From a bacterium (GTDB lineage: Bacteria; Elusimicrobiota; Elusimicrobia; UBA1565; UBA9628), in contig JAJYOT010000018.1 of the NCBI GenBank assembly GCA_021796015.1, forward strand, positions 1 to 29,899: a DNA stretch of 29,899 nucleotides, written 5' to 3'. The stretch's first letter is position 1. Each line of letters opens with the position of its first letter. Positions 16,659 to 25,876 of the stretch are shown here, in pieces. The notes under the pieces were generated by a model. It saw only the letters and a list, made by a program, of their open reading frames with translations. It made no database searches and was not told the DNA's origin. The position numbers and the translations under genes are program-made.

Positions 16659-17530
16659 TAGTTTGAATAAACCCCCAAAGACATTTCGCGCCAAACCTCA
16701 AGAGCGCGAACAGTTTCTAAGACATCGTGAACCCGAATCATCGCCGCCTTTTGAAGCGAGGCCCAGCAAGCAACCGCAACAGAACCCGGCAAACGCTCTT
16801 CTGGTTTTATATCCGCGCAGATTTTTCCAATAAAGCCCTTTCTTGAAGCGCCGACAACCACCGGGCATATTTTCGAGAATTTATAGAGATGCTTTAAAAT
16901 ATCCAGATTATGATCAAGGTTTTTTCCAAAACCAATACCCGGGTCGACCAAAATCTGTTCGGGCTTTCCTCCGGCTTGAACAAAGAAGTTTTTGCGTTCT
17001 TCTAAAAAAGAACAAATTTCCCCTACCACGTCCGTATAAACTGGATTTTCCTGCATCGTTTTCGGGCTTTCTCCGCCCCGGTGCATTAAAATCACGGATT
17101 GAAAATGAAGCGCTTCCTTAATCATCTCGCGGTCGAAACGCAGGGCCGAAATGTCGTTGAGAATGGAGGCGCCTAAGAGCCGCGCTTGACGAGCCACTTC
17201 CGCTTTTTGCGTGTCAATGGAAATAGGAATGGGAAAATTTTTTAACATCTCCAAAATTGGAAGAACGCGGTCTAATTCTTCTTGAAGAGAAATTGAATCT
17301 GAGCCCGGCCTTGTTGATTCTCCGCCCAAATCAATGATGTTTGCGCCTTCCTCCAGTTGTCGAAAAGCGTTGTCCGCGGCAATTTTGGGCGAAAAAGAGC
17401 GGCTGTGGGCATAAAAAGAATCCGGGGTCGCGTTGACAATTCCCATAACCAACGGGCGCTTAAGACTTTTAAATTTCTCTAAAACCCCCGGCAAAGCGTT
17501 TAAGTTTTGAGCTTGTTTCACGGCAGTCAA
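16658..17530 (-). CDS. folP: Dihydropteroate synthase
   Basis: FolP joins p-aminobenzoate to hydroxymethyl-dihydropterin diphosphate in folate synthesis and is the sulfonamide target. The TIM-barrel protein (290 residues) has the family motifs MGIVNATPDSF, IDLGGESTRPGSD, ISIDTQKAEVA, NDISALRFD, ILMHRGGESPKTMQ, DPGIGFGKNLDHN and GASRKGFIG, ending IRVHDVLETVRALEVW. All substrate-binding segments are present. Its ATG overlaps the pdhB stop by 4 bases (ATGA). folB, which acts earlier in the same pathway, lies at 21559-21939 on the other strand. Confidence 0.97.
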   Translation of the reverse strand: MTAVKQAQNLNALPGVLEKFKSLKRPLVMGIVNATPDSFYAHSRSFSPKIAADNAFRQLEEGANIIDLGGESTRPGSDSISLQEELDRVLPILEMLKNFPIPISIDTQKAEVARQARLLGASILNDISALRFDREMIKEALHFQSVILMHRGGESPKTMQENPVYTDVVGEICSFLEERKNFFVQAGGKPEQILVDPGIGFGKNLDHNLDILKHLYKFSKICPVVVGASRKGFIGKICADIKPEERLPGSVAVACWASLQKAAMIRVHDVLETVRALEVWREMSLGVYSN

Positions 17531-18525
17531 AACGCGAGAACCTCTTCAGAAGCCATCAATAAACGATCCACATCCGGAATGTAATAACGTTCCAGGCGAA
17601 AAAGCGGCATTCGAATATCCCAGCCACCGACTCTTTTGACCGGAGCTTTAAGATTTGTAAGCGCGCGTTCGGAAATCTCCGCGCTGATTTCCGCCGCCCA
17701 GGACCCTGAATTCGGAGCTTCGTGCGCAATCAACGCCCGTCCAGTTTTGGAAACACTCTTAAGAATAGCGTCTAAGTCGAGCGGCGTAAGAGTTCTTAAA
17801 TCCAGGACCTCAACCGAAGTTCCATTTTGAGACAAGCGCTCAGCAGCCTTAAGACAGGTTCCGACCATTGCCCCCCAGGAAATCATCGTGAGTTCAGAAC
17901 CTTCCATTCGCACGCGGGCTTTCCCAATCTCAATCTCATAAGGCTCTTCCTTCACCGGCCCGCGAGAAGCGCGGTAAAGAGCCTTGGGCTCAAAGAAAAC
18001 CACGGGATCGGGATCTCGAATCGCGGCAATTAAAAGACCCTTAGCGTCTTCAGGGGTTGATGGACAAACGACTTTAATTCCCGGCGTATGGCAAAAATAA
18101 GCCTCCGGAGATTCCGAGTGATGCTCGGGCGCGTGAATAAGCCCGCCGTGGGGTGAGCGAATGACCAATGGCAACGAGTAGCGTCCGCGGGTCCGGTTTC
18201 GAATTCGGCCTAGATGAGAAACGACCTGATCAAAAATAGAAGGAGTAAATCCGTCAAATTGAATCTCGCAAACGGGTCTAAATCCGGCAATGGAAAGCCC
18301 CATCGCCGAACCGATGATACCCAACTCCGCCAAAGGAGTGTCAACCACTCTTTCAGAGCCAAAACGCTCAAACAATCCTTCGGTCGCGCGAAAAACGCCG
18401 CCATTTTTGCCGACGTCTTCGCCTAGAACAATGACGCGCTCATCTTTTTCCATCTCCTGGCGCAGAGCCTCGTTAATTGCCCCAACTAAATTAAGTTCTC
18501 GAGTCCTCACCACCGTCCCCGTCAT
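17527..18525 (-). CDS. pdhB: Pyruvate dehydrogenase E1 component, beta subunit
   Basis: The beta chain of the two-subunit (alpha2beta2) E1 of a 2-oxoacid dehydrogenase complex, 332 residues. Recognisable segments are INEALRQEMEKDERVIVLGEDVG, FGSERVVDTPLAELGIIGSAMG, the hydrophobic CEIQFDGF, RSPHGGLIHAPEHHSESPEAYF and VVCPSTPEDAKGLL, with the transketolase C-terminal domain at the end. It overlaps the alpha-subunit gene by 4 bases (ATGA) at its start and folP by 4 at its end. Branched-chain 2-oxoacid dehydrogenase subunits are close relatives, so the substrate is inferred. No E2 or E3 gene is in the window. Confidence 0.93.
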   Translation of the reverse strand: MTGTVVRTRELNLVGAINEALRQEMEKDERVIVLGEDVGKNGGVFRATEGLFERFGSERVVDTPLAELGIIGSAMGLSIAGFRPVCEIQFDGFTPSIFDQVVSHLGRIRNRTRGRYSLPLVIRSPHGGLIHAPEHHSESPEAYFCHTPGIKVVCPSTPEDAKGLLIAAIRDPDPVVFFEPKALYRASRGPVKEEPYEIEIGKARVRMEGSELTMISWGAMVGTCLKAAERLSQNGTSVEVLDLRTLTPLDLDAILKSVSKTGRALIAHEAPNSGSWAAEISAEISERALTNLKAPVKRVGGWDIRMPLFRLERYYIPDVDRLLMASEEVLAF

Positions 18526-19649
18526 GGAAAGCGTCCCTCCAAAGGCGGCATCTCAACGATTTCTCCCAAACGCATTTTTCTCTCCAGCAAAGCTTCCAGT
18601 TCAGACCTCTGTTCGATTAAAGCTTTGGGCGCATTCGCATAATTGTTGGCGAACATATCCAATGGGTTCGGCTCGGGAAAAGCCTCGTAGGCCTTAATTT
18701 CTTCATCCACCAAGGCTTCCGCATTTTTGACGAGTTCTTGATGCCGGGTCTCATCCATCAGTTTCAGCGTTTCCAAATATCGCCTCAAGCGCAAAAGCGG
18801 ATCGCGTTTGGCCCAAGCCTCCAAATCAGTTTTTGCCCGGTAACGAGACGCGTCATCAGCGGTTGTGTGGTTGGCCATGCGATAGGTCTCAAGCTCAAGA
18901 AGAGTCGCGCCTTTCCCCTCTCGTCCGCGAGAAATCGCCTGCTGCATGGCGGAGAAAACCGCCAAAACGTCATTTCCGTCCGCCTGAAGGCCAAATACCC
19001 CGTACCCATGGGCTTTTTGCGCAAAGGTCTCGGCCGCACATTGTTTTTGCCTTGAAACCGAAATAGCCCATTGATTATTTTCCACTAAGAAAATAACCGG
19101 CAAATTCATCATTCCTGCAAAAGTCAAAGCCTCATGCAAATCGCCTTTAGACGTCGCTCCGTCTCCCAAATACGCCAGCACAACCGCGCCTTTTTTCTCA
19201 AGTTTCGCGGCCCAGGCAAGCCCCGCCGCCAGGGTTAAATGTCCGCCGACTGTGATTGAAAACGTCATATCGCGATTTTCTTCCGGAAAAACAGTTCCTC
19301 GGTCATCGCCGGCCCAGACTAAAAGCGAATGGCGAAACTTCATTCCACGTCCATAATAAGCCCCGGTTCCACGATAGGTGGGGATCATCCAATCCGAGGG
19401 TTTGAGGCAAAAAGCGGGAACCAACTGGCTCACTTCTTGCCCTAAAACCGACGGATATGTCCCTAAGCGACCTTGGCGTTGAAGCTTGATGGCGCGTTCG
19501 TCAAAAGCGCGCAACTCAATCATTTTCTGATAAATTTCAAGCAAGGTTTTTCTATCGAGATGGGGGTCTAATTCCGAGTCGAGAGAACCGTCATATCTCA
19601 AAATCTCAAGACGCTGGGTTTCCTGACGAACAATCGTCTTAAGAGGCAT
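18522..19649 (-). CDS. pdhA: Pyruvate dehydrogenase E1 component, alpha subunit
   Basis: The thiamine-diphosphate-binding alpha chain, 375 residues. The ThDP motif begins GDGATSKGDLHEALTFAGMM and closes at VENNQWAIS, the usual GDG...NN spacing. IPTYRGTGAYYGRG and the phosphorylation-loop region ETYRMANHTTADDASRYR match bacterial PdhA of the Gram-positive and PVC type rather than the single-chain AceE. The ATG lies 11 bases inside the end of lipA, with AAAGG about 10 bases before it. Adjacency to lipoyl synthase fits a lipoylated E2 encoded elsewhere. A branched-chain substrate is the main alternative. Confidence 0.93.
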   Translation of the reverse strand: MPLKTIVRQETQRLEILRYDGSLDSELDPHLDRKTLLEIYQKMIELRAFDERAIKLQRQGRLGTYPSVLGQEVSQLVPAFCLKPSDWMIPTYRGTGAYYGRGMKFRHSLLVWAGDDRGTVFPEENRDMTFSITVGGHLTLAAGLAWAAKLEKKGAVVLAYLGDGATSKGDLHEALTFAGMMNLPVIFLVENNQWAISVSRQKQCAAETFAQKAHGYGVFGLQADGNDVLAVFSAMQQAISRGREGKGATLLELETYRMANHTTADDASRYRAKTDLEAWAKRDPLLRLRRYLETLKLMDETRHQELVKNAEALVDEEIKAYEAFPEPNPLDMFANNYANAPKALIEQRSELEALLERKMRLGEIVEMPPLEGRFP

Positions 19650-20541
19650 GGGCTTTTAAACCTTTCATAAACAACTCCCCGGCATGATAAGAACTGCGCA
19701 CCAAGGGGCCGGAAGCGATTTCGGCAAACCCCATTTCCCGCGCGCGCGCGGCATAAAAATCAAAACGCTCAGGGGTTAGAAATTCGCGCACCGGCACGTT
19801 CCGACCCGAAGAGTCCGGCCTCAAATACTGCCCCAAGGTGACCATCGAAACCCCCACAGAACGCAAATCCCGCAAGGACTCAAGAACTTCTTCTTCCATC
19901 TCGCCGATTCCAAGAAGAAGGGAAGATTTCGTCGGGATTCCGGGCGAAAGTTCCCGAAAGCAGGAAAGAACATTTAAAGATTGGTCATAGCCGGCTTTTG
20001 AATCCCGAACCGCGGGGGTCAATCGTCGCACGGTTTCAAGATTGTGAGCCGCGACGTCGGGCCGTGACTCCAAAACTCGGGAAATGAGGTTTACGTCTCC
20101 GCGAAAGTCCTGCATTAAAACCTCGATCTTGGTCTTGGGACAACTTTGACGAATGGCCGTAATACAAGAAGCGATATGAGAGGCCCCTTGATCGGGAAGA
20201 TCATCGCGGCAGACCGTTGTCAAGACGATATAGTCTAAATTCATCTCTTGAATGGTTTGGGCGAGCTTTTGCGGTTCAAGCGGATCGGGTAGCGGAGGTT
20301 TTAAAGCAGAACTGACCGAACAAAAGCGACAGCCGCGAGTACATAATTCTCCCAAGACCATGAAGGTCGCCGTGCCCGCGCCCCAACACTCGGCGATATT
20401 CGGACACCGCGCTTCCTCGCAAACGGTATGAAGATTGCGGGAAGAAGAAATTTTTTTAATTCGTTCGTAATTTTCTCCCGCTGGAAGCTTCACACGAAGC
20501 CAAGAGGGAAAACGAGAGAGAGAAGCTTCTACCACGGGCAT
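19639..20541 (-). CDS. lipA: Lipoyl synthase (radical SAM)
   Basis: LipA inserts two sulfurs into protein-bound octanoyl groups to make the lipoyl cofactor of E2 and GcvH proteins. In 300 residues it has both cluster sets: the auxiliary cluster cysteines C41, C46 and C52 (CEEARCPNIAEC) and the radical SAM cysteines C67, C71 and C74 (CTRGCRFC). The C-terminal RSSY (282-285) that ligates the auxiliary cluster is present, followed by HAGELF. The ATG shares one base with the trxB stop (TAATG). The octanoyltransferase LipB is not next to it, so lipoate may be supplied from elsewhere. Confidence 0.98.
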   Translation of the reverse strand: MPVVEASLSRFPSWLRVKLPAGENYERIKKISSSRNLHTVCEEARCPNIAECWGAGTATFMVLGELCTRGCRFCSVSSALKPPLPDPLEPQKLAQTIQEMNLDYIVLTTVCRDDLPDQGASHIASCITAIRQSCPKTKIEVLMQDFRGDVNLISRVLESRPDVAAHNLETVRRLTPAVRDSKAGYDQSLNVLSCFRELSPGIPTKSSLLLGIGEMEEEVLESLRDLRSVGVSMVTLGQYLRPDSSGRNVPVREFLTPERFDFYAARAREMGFAEIASGPLVRSSYHAGELFMKGLKAHAS

Positions 20542-21476
20542 TATTTTTCTCCGGCCAAGAACCGCTCGGCCTCAAGAGCGGCCATACAGCCGGTTCCGGC
20601 GGCGGTAACGGCTTGGCGATAGCGGGAATCCATCACGTCTCCAGCGGCAAAAACCCCGGGAATGGATGTTCTCGTTCGGCCATCGGTCACAATGTAGCCA
20701 TGATCGTCAAGCTTAAGCTGACCGCCCAAAAAATTGACCGTTGGTTTGTGGCCGATGGCGACAAAAAACCCGTGACAGGCAATATCTAATAATTTTTCAG
20801 TCTTCAAATTCTTAACACGAACGCCGGATACGTGCCCATTACCCAGAACTTCGGAAATAGCCGAATCCCAAACAAAAGACAACTTTGGATTTTTAAAAGC
20901 CCGCTCCTGCATAATTTTGGAAGCGCGTAATTGATCCCGGCGATGAACGACAACAACCTTACTTGCGAATTTAGAAAGAAACAAAGCCTCTTCCAAAGCC
21001 GTGTCTCCCCCACCGACCACGACGACCTCTTTCCCTTTAAAGAAAAACCCATCGCAAGTGGCGCAAGCGCTGACTCCATGTCCTCTTAATTGCCTTTCAG
21101 ATTCCAGCCCCAGCCATTGAGCGGTGGCGCCGGTAGCGATAATGACAGTTTCAGAGGTAAAGGCTTTTCCTTCCGTTGTTTCAAGCTTAAACGGACGCGA
21201 AGACAAATCAATTTTCGAGACATCTTCCGAAATAATGGACACCCCCAAGCGTTCGCATTGCTTTTTCATGCGCTCCATCAATTCCGGCCCCAGAACCGGT
21301 TCCGGGAAGCCGGGGAAGTTTTCAACCTCCGAGGTTAACATGAGTTGGCCGCCAGCGGCCATTCCGCCAACAATCAAAGGGTTTAAATCAGCCCGGGCGG
21401 AATAAATCGCGGCAGTGTAAGCTGCAGGACCTGATCCAATGACAATAATTTTTCTGGAATCGCTCATAAAAATCAT
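20541..21476 (-). CDS. trxB: Thioredoxin-disulfide reductase
   Basis: A low-molecular-weight FAD flavoprotein that reduces thioredoxin with NADPH. The 311 residues have the FAD motif IGSGPAAYTAAIYSARA, GGQLMLTSEVENFPGF, the redox pair CATC (C138 and C141), the NADPH motif VVVGGGDTALEEALFLS, VVHRRDQLRASKIM and the late FAD motif GVFAAGDVMDSRYRQA. The start may be ATG 21476 or ATG 21467 (MSDSRK); no Shine-Dalgarno precedes either. A TATAAT overlapping the first ATG makes the second one fit a leaderless transcript. It opens the eleven-gene minus-strand run and is divergent from folB. Confidence 0.96.
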   Translation of the reverse strand: MIFMSDSRKIIVIGSGPAAYTAAIYSARADLNPLIVGGMAAGGQLMLTSEVENFPGFPEPVLGPELMERMKKQCERLGVSIISEDVSKIDLSSRPFKLETTEGKAFTSETVIIATGATAQWLGLESERQLRGHGVSACATCDGFFFKGKEVVVVGGGDTALEEALFLSKFASKVVVVHRRDQLRASKIMQERAFKNPKLSFVWDSAISEVLGNGHVSGVRVKNLKTEKLLDIACHGFFVAIGHKPTVNFLGGQLKLDDHGYIVTDGRTRTSIPGVFAAGDVMDSRYRQAVTAAGTGCMAALEAERFLAGEK

Positions 21477-21480
21477 TATA
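21475..21480 (-). promoter_or_regulatory. Possible -10 box for a leaderless trxB operon transcript
   Basis: On the minus strand TATAAT is read at 21480-21475, immediately overlapping ATG 21476. Transcription would then begin around 21468-21467, at the second in-frame ATG, giving a leaderless mRNA; this would explain the lack of a Shine-Dalgarno. No good -35 box is seen at 16-18 bases (best TTAAAC at 20), so this is only a suggestion. Confidence 0.35.
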
Positions 21481-21558
21481 TCATTTAGTGCTTATGCCTG
21501 GTTTAACACCTTCTGGTTGGCACTGTCTTGTCCTTCAATTTCATAAAGAGAGGGGCTT

Positions 21559-21939
21559 ATGAGTTCTAAAATCGAAATCCTGGGAATTGAATGCGAAAGC
21601 CGTCTCGGCGTCACTCTTGAAGAAAGAAAAAAGCCCCAAAAAATCACTCTCGACTTGATTTTAACTCTTGATTTAACCGCCGCCGGCCGCCACGACAGCC
21701 TGAAACTGAGCGTCAATTACTTTAAAATCGAAAGGCTCGCCCGGTCGCTAGCCGAAAAAGGAGAACGTCTTTTAATCGAGCGTTTGGCCTGGGAAATCGC
21801 TCTTCATATTCTTGATGAAGATCCCCGTCTGGAGACAGTTTCCGTTCGAGTTCATAAACGGCCCGCGGCCATGACCAAAACCCGGGAAGTCGTCGTTGAA
21901 ATGACGAAAAGCCGCCCGCGCCGAAAGAAATCTAAATAA
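21559..21939 (+). CDS. folB: Dihydroneopterin aldolase
   Basis: FolB cleaves dihydroneopterin to hydroxymethyl-dihydropterin and glycolaldehyde in folate synthesis. The 126 residues show the family order: IEILGIECESRLGVTLEERKKPQ (with the conserved glutamate), the VNYFKIERLA segment, ERLLIERLAWEIALHIL and VRVHKRPAAM with the catalytic-type lysine. The C-terminal tail is basic (SRPRRKKSK). The strong Shine-Dalgarno GAGAGGGG lies just before the ATG. The gene stands alone on the plus strand between two minus-strand operons and ends at a strong hairpin. A weak TTGGCA at 21517-21522 may be its -35 box. Confidence 0.93.
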   Translation: MSSKIEILGIECESRLGVTLEERKKPQKITLDLILTLDLTAAGRHDSLKLSVNYFKIERLARSLAEKGERLLIERLAWEIALHILDEDPRLETVSVRVHKRPAAMTKTREVVVEMTKSRPRRKKSK

Positions 21940-21948
21940 TCCAAACAA

Positions 21949-21978
21949 AAGCCCCCGGGCCGAAAGGCCCGGGGGCTT
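21949..21978. terminator. Bidirectional terminator between folB and groEL
   Basis: A perfect 13-base stem (21949-21961 with 21966-21978, GC core GCCCCCGGGCC) closes a GAAA tetraloop. On the minus strand it is followed by CTTTTGTTT, a fair U-tract for ending groEL; on the plus strand the tail is TTGTCTC, weaker for folB. It lies in the 75-base gap between the two convergent genes, so it can serve both. Confidence 0.9.
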
Positions 21979-22014
21979 GTCTCAAAAAAGGAAGCGTCCC
22001 TTTTTATCGATTCA

Positions 22015-23658
<1,644 letters not shown>

Positions 23659-23970
23659 TTATTTCAGGATTCCGAGAATATCGTCTTGATGCATGATCAG
23701 ATATTCCTGGTCGTCGAGTTTAATTTCAGATCCGGAGTATTTTCCGTATAGGATCTTATCGCCAGCTTTAACGTCCATCGGGAGAACCTTGCCGTCTTCC
23801 GCGGTTTTCCCTTTTCCGCAGGCGATGATCTCGCCTTCCTGCGGCTTTTCCTTCGCGGTGTCGGGGATAATGAGCCCGCCGCGCTTGGTTTCTTTGGCCT
23901 CGATCGGTTTCACTAAAACGCGATCGCCGAGAGGCTGGATTTTTACTTTCGTCAGAGTCGCTTCTGCCAT
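23659..23970 (-). CDS. groES: Co-chaperonin GroES (Hsp10)
   Basis: The 103-residue lid of the GroEL cage. [36 protein letters not shown] covers the core and the mobile loop; the end [18 protein letters not shown] is typical. I start at ATG 23970 (MAEATLTK), with AGGAGG 10 bases before it; an ATG 42 bases further upstream would add residues that are not family-like. It is the first gene of the groES-groEL operon and has a promoter and CIRCE-like operator close upstream. Confidence 0.98.
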   Translation of the reverse strand: MAEATLTKVKIQPLGDRVLVKPIEAKETKRGGLIIPDTAKEKPQEGEIIACGKGKTAEDGKVLPMDVKAGDKILYGKYSGSEIKLDDQEYLIMHQDDILGILK

Positions 23971-24005
23971 ACCTTGTAATCCTCCTAATCTTTGATAGAG
24001 CGGTT

Positions 24006-24032
24006 TTAGCACTCGCTCACCTTCTCTGCTAA
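24006..24032. promoter_or_regulatory. CIRCE-like operator upstream of groES
   Basis: On the plus strand TTAGCACTC, nine bases, then CTCTGCTAA. The CIRCE consensus bound by the HrcA repressor is TTAGCACTC-N9-GAGTGCTAA; the first half is perfect and the second matches at six of nine, with the right spacing. It lies over the expected transcription start of groES, where CIRCE usually acts. The decay in one arm may weaken repression. Confidence 0.75.
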
Positions 24033-24062
24033 TTATAGCACAAAGAAAGGCAGAGTTGTCAA
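24032..24062 (-). promoter_or_regulatory. Sigma70-type promoter of groES-groEL
   Basis: On the minus strand a perfect TTGACA (24062-24057) is followed after 19 bases by a perfect TATAAT (24037-24032), preceded by TG as in an extended -10 (TGCTATAAT). The long spacer is offset by the extended -10. Transcription would start near 24025, inside the CIRCE-like operator. Confidence 0.8.
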
Positions 24063-24084
24063 TCGGAGTCTTTGACTGCTAGCT

Positions 24085-25047
24085 TTAATCTCGAATACTT
24101 TTCTTAAGTTGAAGAAGGGATATAGAGGCAGAATTAGAAGGAGCTTGATTCCGGCTTCTGAAAAAAAATCTACCTTTTTTATTATCTCCAGACTCTCCGG
24201 AAGAAACAACAGGGTCAATATTTTTTTGAGCGGGGGCGCTATTTTCAACTGAAGGCAAAGGACGTTCTTTGGAATCGTCTGCCTCAGAAATCTTAATAGA
24301 CGATGCTCCCTTCTGGGCCGACTGAACAGATGGAATTAAGCGCAACTCTTCCTCCAATCTTTTAATGAGCCCGAGAGATTGCGCTAAACTTTTCTCTTTT
24401 TCCGCCAAATCCTTAGCTAAGCGATCAACTAACCCATTTCGGATCGCTAAATCTTCAGACAACTCTTTCACATGACCCCTCAGACGCTCGGACTGCGAAT
24501 GTTCTTTCTCGAATTCGGCTTTGACCAAGGATAAGGCTTCTTCCTTTTCCTTTAAAAGGGCCTCGAGCCGTTCGGAACTTTCCCGAGTCTCCCTATTAAG
24601 GCGCGACAAATCTTTCTCCAGCGCCGCAACTTTTTTCTCAAGAGAGGACTTTTCCTCCAACTCTTGCTTTAAATCACGGCTCATCCCCTCAACTTGGTCT
24701 TGCAAAGAAGCGAGGAGATCTTTCTCGCGGCGAGCATTTTCAATTTCCGACATCAACTCTTTTACATGAAGGAAAATCTTGGCCTCGGCCGACTCAAGGG
24801 CTTCCTTAGGGTTTTCAGCCGCCAAAAGCCCGTTTTGAGCCGACGGCGGAACTGGCGGACGAGAGGTCTGCTTCTTTCCGGCCTGAACAATATCAGAGAA
24901 CTCTCCGGCGCAGAGCCAATTTTTGTCCTGAATTTCGCCTTCCGCCGAACAAACCAAGGTGGCGGAGGAAAAACCAGAAAGCCGCCATAATTCATCCGCC
25001 GAATAAGCCCCGGGAACCTTGCCGTCAATATAAACCCAATATTTCAT
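24085..25047 (-). CDS. GYF-like domain plus long coiled-coil protein, function unknown
   Basis: A 320-residue protein without signal peptide or membrane segment. Residues 1-55 (MKYWVYIDGKVPGAYSADEL...CSAEGEIQDKNW) look like a GYF_2-type domain, a small module that binds peptides or partner proteins. Residues of about 85-245 are a dense Glu/Lys/Leu coiled coil (for example EEKSSLEKKVAALEKDLSRL). A Ser/Pro-rich linker and a basic, Phe/Arg-containing end (RFFFRSRNQ) follow. ATG 25047 has GGAGGAAGG directly before it; TTG 25059 is the alternative. It lies upstream of the groES promoter on the same strand and appears to be a single gene. A scaffold or cell-envelope organising role is only a guess. 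Confidence 0.75.
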   Translation of the reverse strand: MKYWVYIDGKVPGAYSADELWRLSGFSSATLVCSAEGEIQDKNWLCAGEFSDIVQAGKKQTSRPPVPPSAQNGLLAAENPKEALESAEAKIFLHVKELMSEIENARREKDLLASLQDQVEGMSRDLKQELEEKSSLEKKVAALEKDLSRLNRETRESSERLEALLKEKEEALSLVKAEFEKEHSQSERLRGHVKELSEDLAIRNGLVDRLAKDLAEKEKSLAQSLGLIKRLEEELRLIPSVQSAQKGASSIKISEADDSKERPLPSVENSAPAQKNIDPVVSSGESGDNKKGRFFFRSRNQAPSNSASISLLQLKKSIRD

Positions 25048-25084
25048 ACCTTCCTCCAAAATAAACGCGCATGAACTTAAAACA

Positions 25085-25113
25085 AGGGTAATCTATAGAG
25101 CGAATTATTTCAA
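25085..25113 (-). promoter_or_regulatory. Possible promoter of the GYF-like/coiled-coil gene
   Basis: On the minus strand TTGAAA (25113-25108) and TACCCT (25090-25085) are separated by 17 bases, about 40 bases before the start codon. The -35 is close to consensus and the -10 is poor. Confidence 0.35.
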
Positions 25114-25194
25114 GCACTTTTTTGTTACATGTGAACCCCAAATAGAAATATCAGGTTTCCAACCAGCACAATCCCATGTTTCAGATGCGTTCTA

Positions 25195-25223
25195 TTGACA
25201 ATGTAGGCTTATCATGATACCAT
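25195..25223 (+). promoter_or_regulatory. Promoter and possible operator of the VapBC-type pair
   Basis: A perfect TTGACA (25195-25200), 17 bases, then TACCAT (25218-25223) with an upstream TG as in extended -10 boxes. The palindrome TATCATGATA (25210-25219) lies between and over the -10, a fitting place for autorepression by the antitoxin. The start codon is 12 bases beyond the -10. Confidence 0.55.
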
Positions 25224-25235
25224 ATAGGCATAGTT

Positions 25236-25493
25236 ATGAATACACACAAGACATCACAGTATACAGTTCGCGGCATTCCGCCTTCCATTAATAAAACCTT
25301 GAGAAATATAGCGGCCGAACGGGAAATGAGCCTCAACGCCGTTTTGCTTGAAGCCCTGGAGAAAGAAGCGGGAATCGGGCAGACCAAAGAATATCATGAT
25401 TTGGACTTTCTCATTGGAAGCTGGATTGCGGATTCCGCAACCGATAAAGCTCTCAAGGAACAACGCATCGTTGATCCAAGGGAATGGCGATGA
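25236..25493 (+). CDS. VapB/FitA-like ribbon-helix-helix antitoxin
   Basis: An 85-residue protein. The N-terminal half (YTVRGIPPSINKTLRNIAAEREMSLNAVLLEAL) fits a ribbon-helix-helix DNA-binding fold, with the strand YTVRGI and two helices. The C-terminal half (DLDFLIGSWIADSATDKAL) would thread through the toxin; it resembles the FLIGSW-type segment of antitoxins paired with PIN toxins. The stop overlaps the toxin start as ATGA, the usual arrangement. It should repress its own promoter. The family name (VapB, FitA or related) is inferred from fold and partner. Confidence 0.82.
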   Translation: MNTHKTSQYTVRGIPPSINKTLRNIAAEREMSLNAVLLEALEKEAGIGQTKEYHDLDFLIGSWIADSATDKALKEQRIVDPREWR

Positions 25494-25873
25494 AACTCGC
25501 ATTGGATACTAACGCCTACCGGGCATTTACTGAGGGACAAGAAAAAACGGTATCCCTCATCCGGAGGGCTGACATCATCGGAATACCGGTCCCAGTCCTA
25601 GCTGAATTGCGGTATGGATTTTTAGCGGGAACTCAAGGTCGGCGCAACGAAGCGTTTCTTTTGAAATTTTTGGACTCTGCTAGAGTCAAAATCCTTGTCT
25701 GCGATGAACAGACTAGCCACCACTATTCAGAAATTAAACTTCAACTCAAAAAGCAGGGAACCCCCATTCCCATTAACGATGTATGGATCGCCGCGTTGAC
25801 TCTGCAGCATGCCATGACGCTTTTAACCTACGATAAAGATTTCAAAAACATTCCTCAAATCCCCATCGCTTAA
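25490..25873 (+). CDS. vapC: VapC-type PIN-domain ribonuclease toxin
   Basis: A 127-residue PIN-domain protein, the toxin of the pair. The four acidic metal-binding residues are present: D6 (LALDTNAY), E39 (VLAELRYG), D97 (INDVWIAA) and D115 (LLTYDKDF). PIN toxins cut tRNA or rRNA; the target cannot be told. I start at ATG 25490, which overlaps the antitoxin stop and has AAGGGA about 6 bases before it; ATG 25484 would add two residues. The TAA stop lies at the edge of a direct repeat, suggesting that the module sits at an integration boundary. Confidence 0.9.
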   Translation: MKLALDTNAYRAFTEGQEKTVSLIRRADIIGIPVPVLAELRYGFLAGTQGRRNEAFLLKFLDSARVKILVCDEQTSHHYSEIKLQLKKQGTPIPINDVWIAALTLQHAMTLLTYDKDFKNIPQIPIA

Positions 25874-25876
25874 ATC

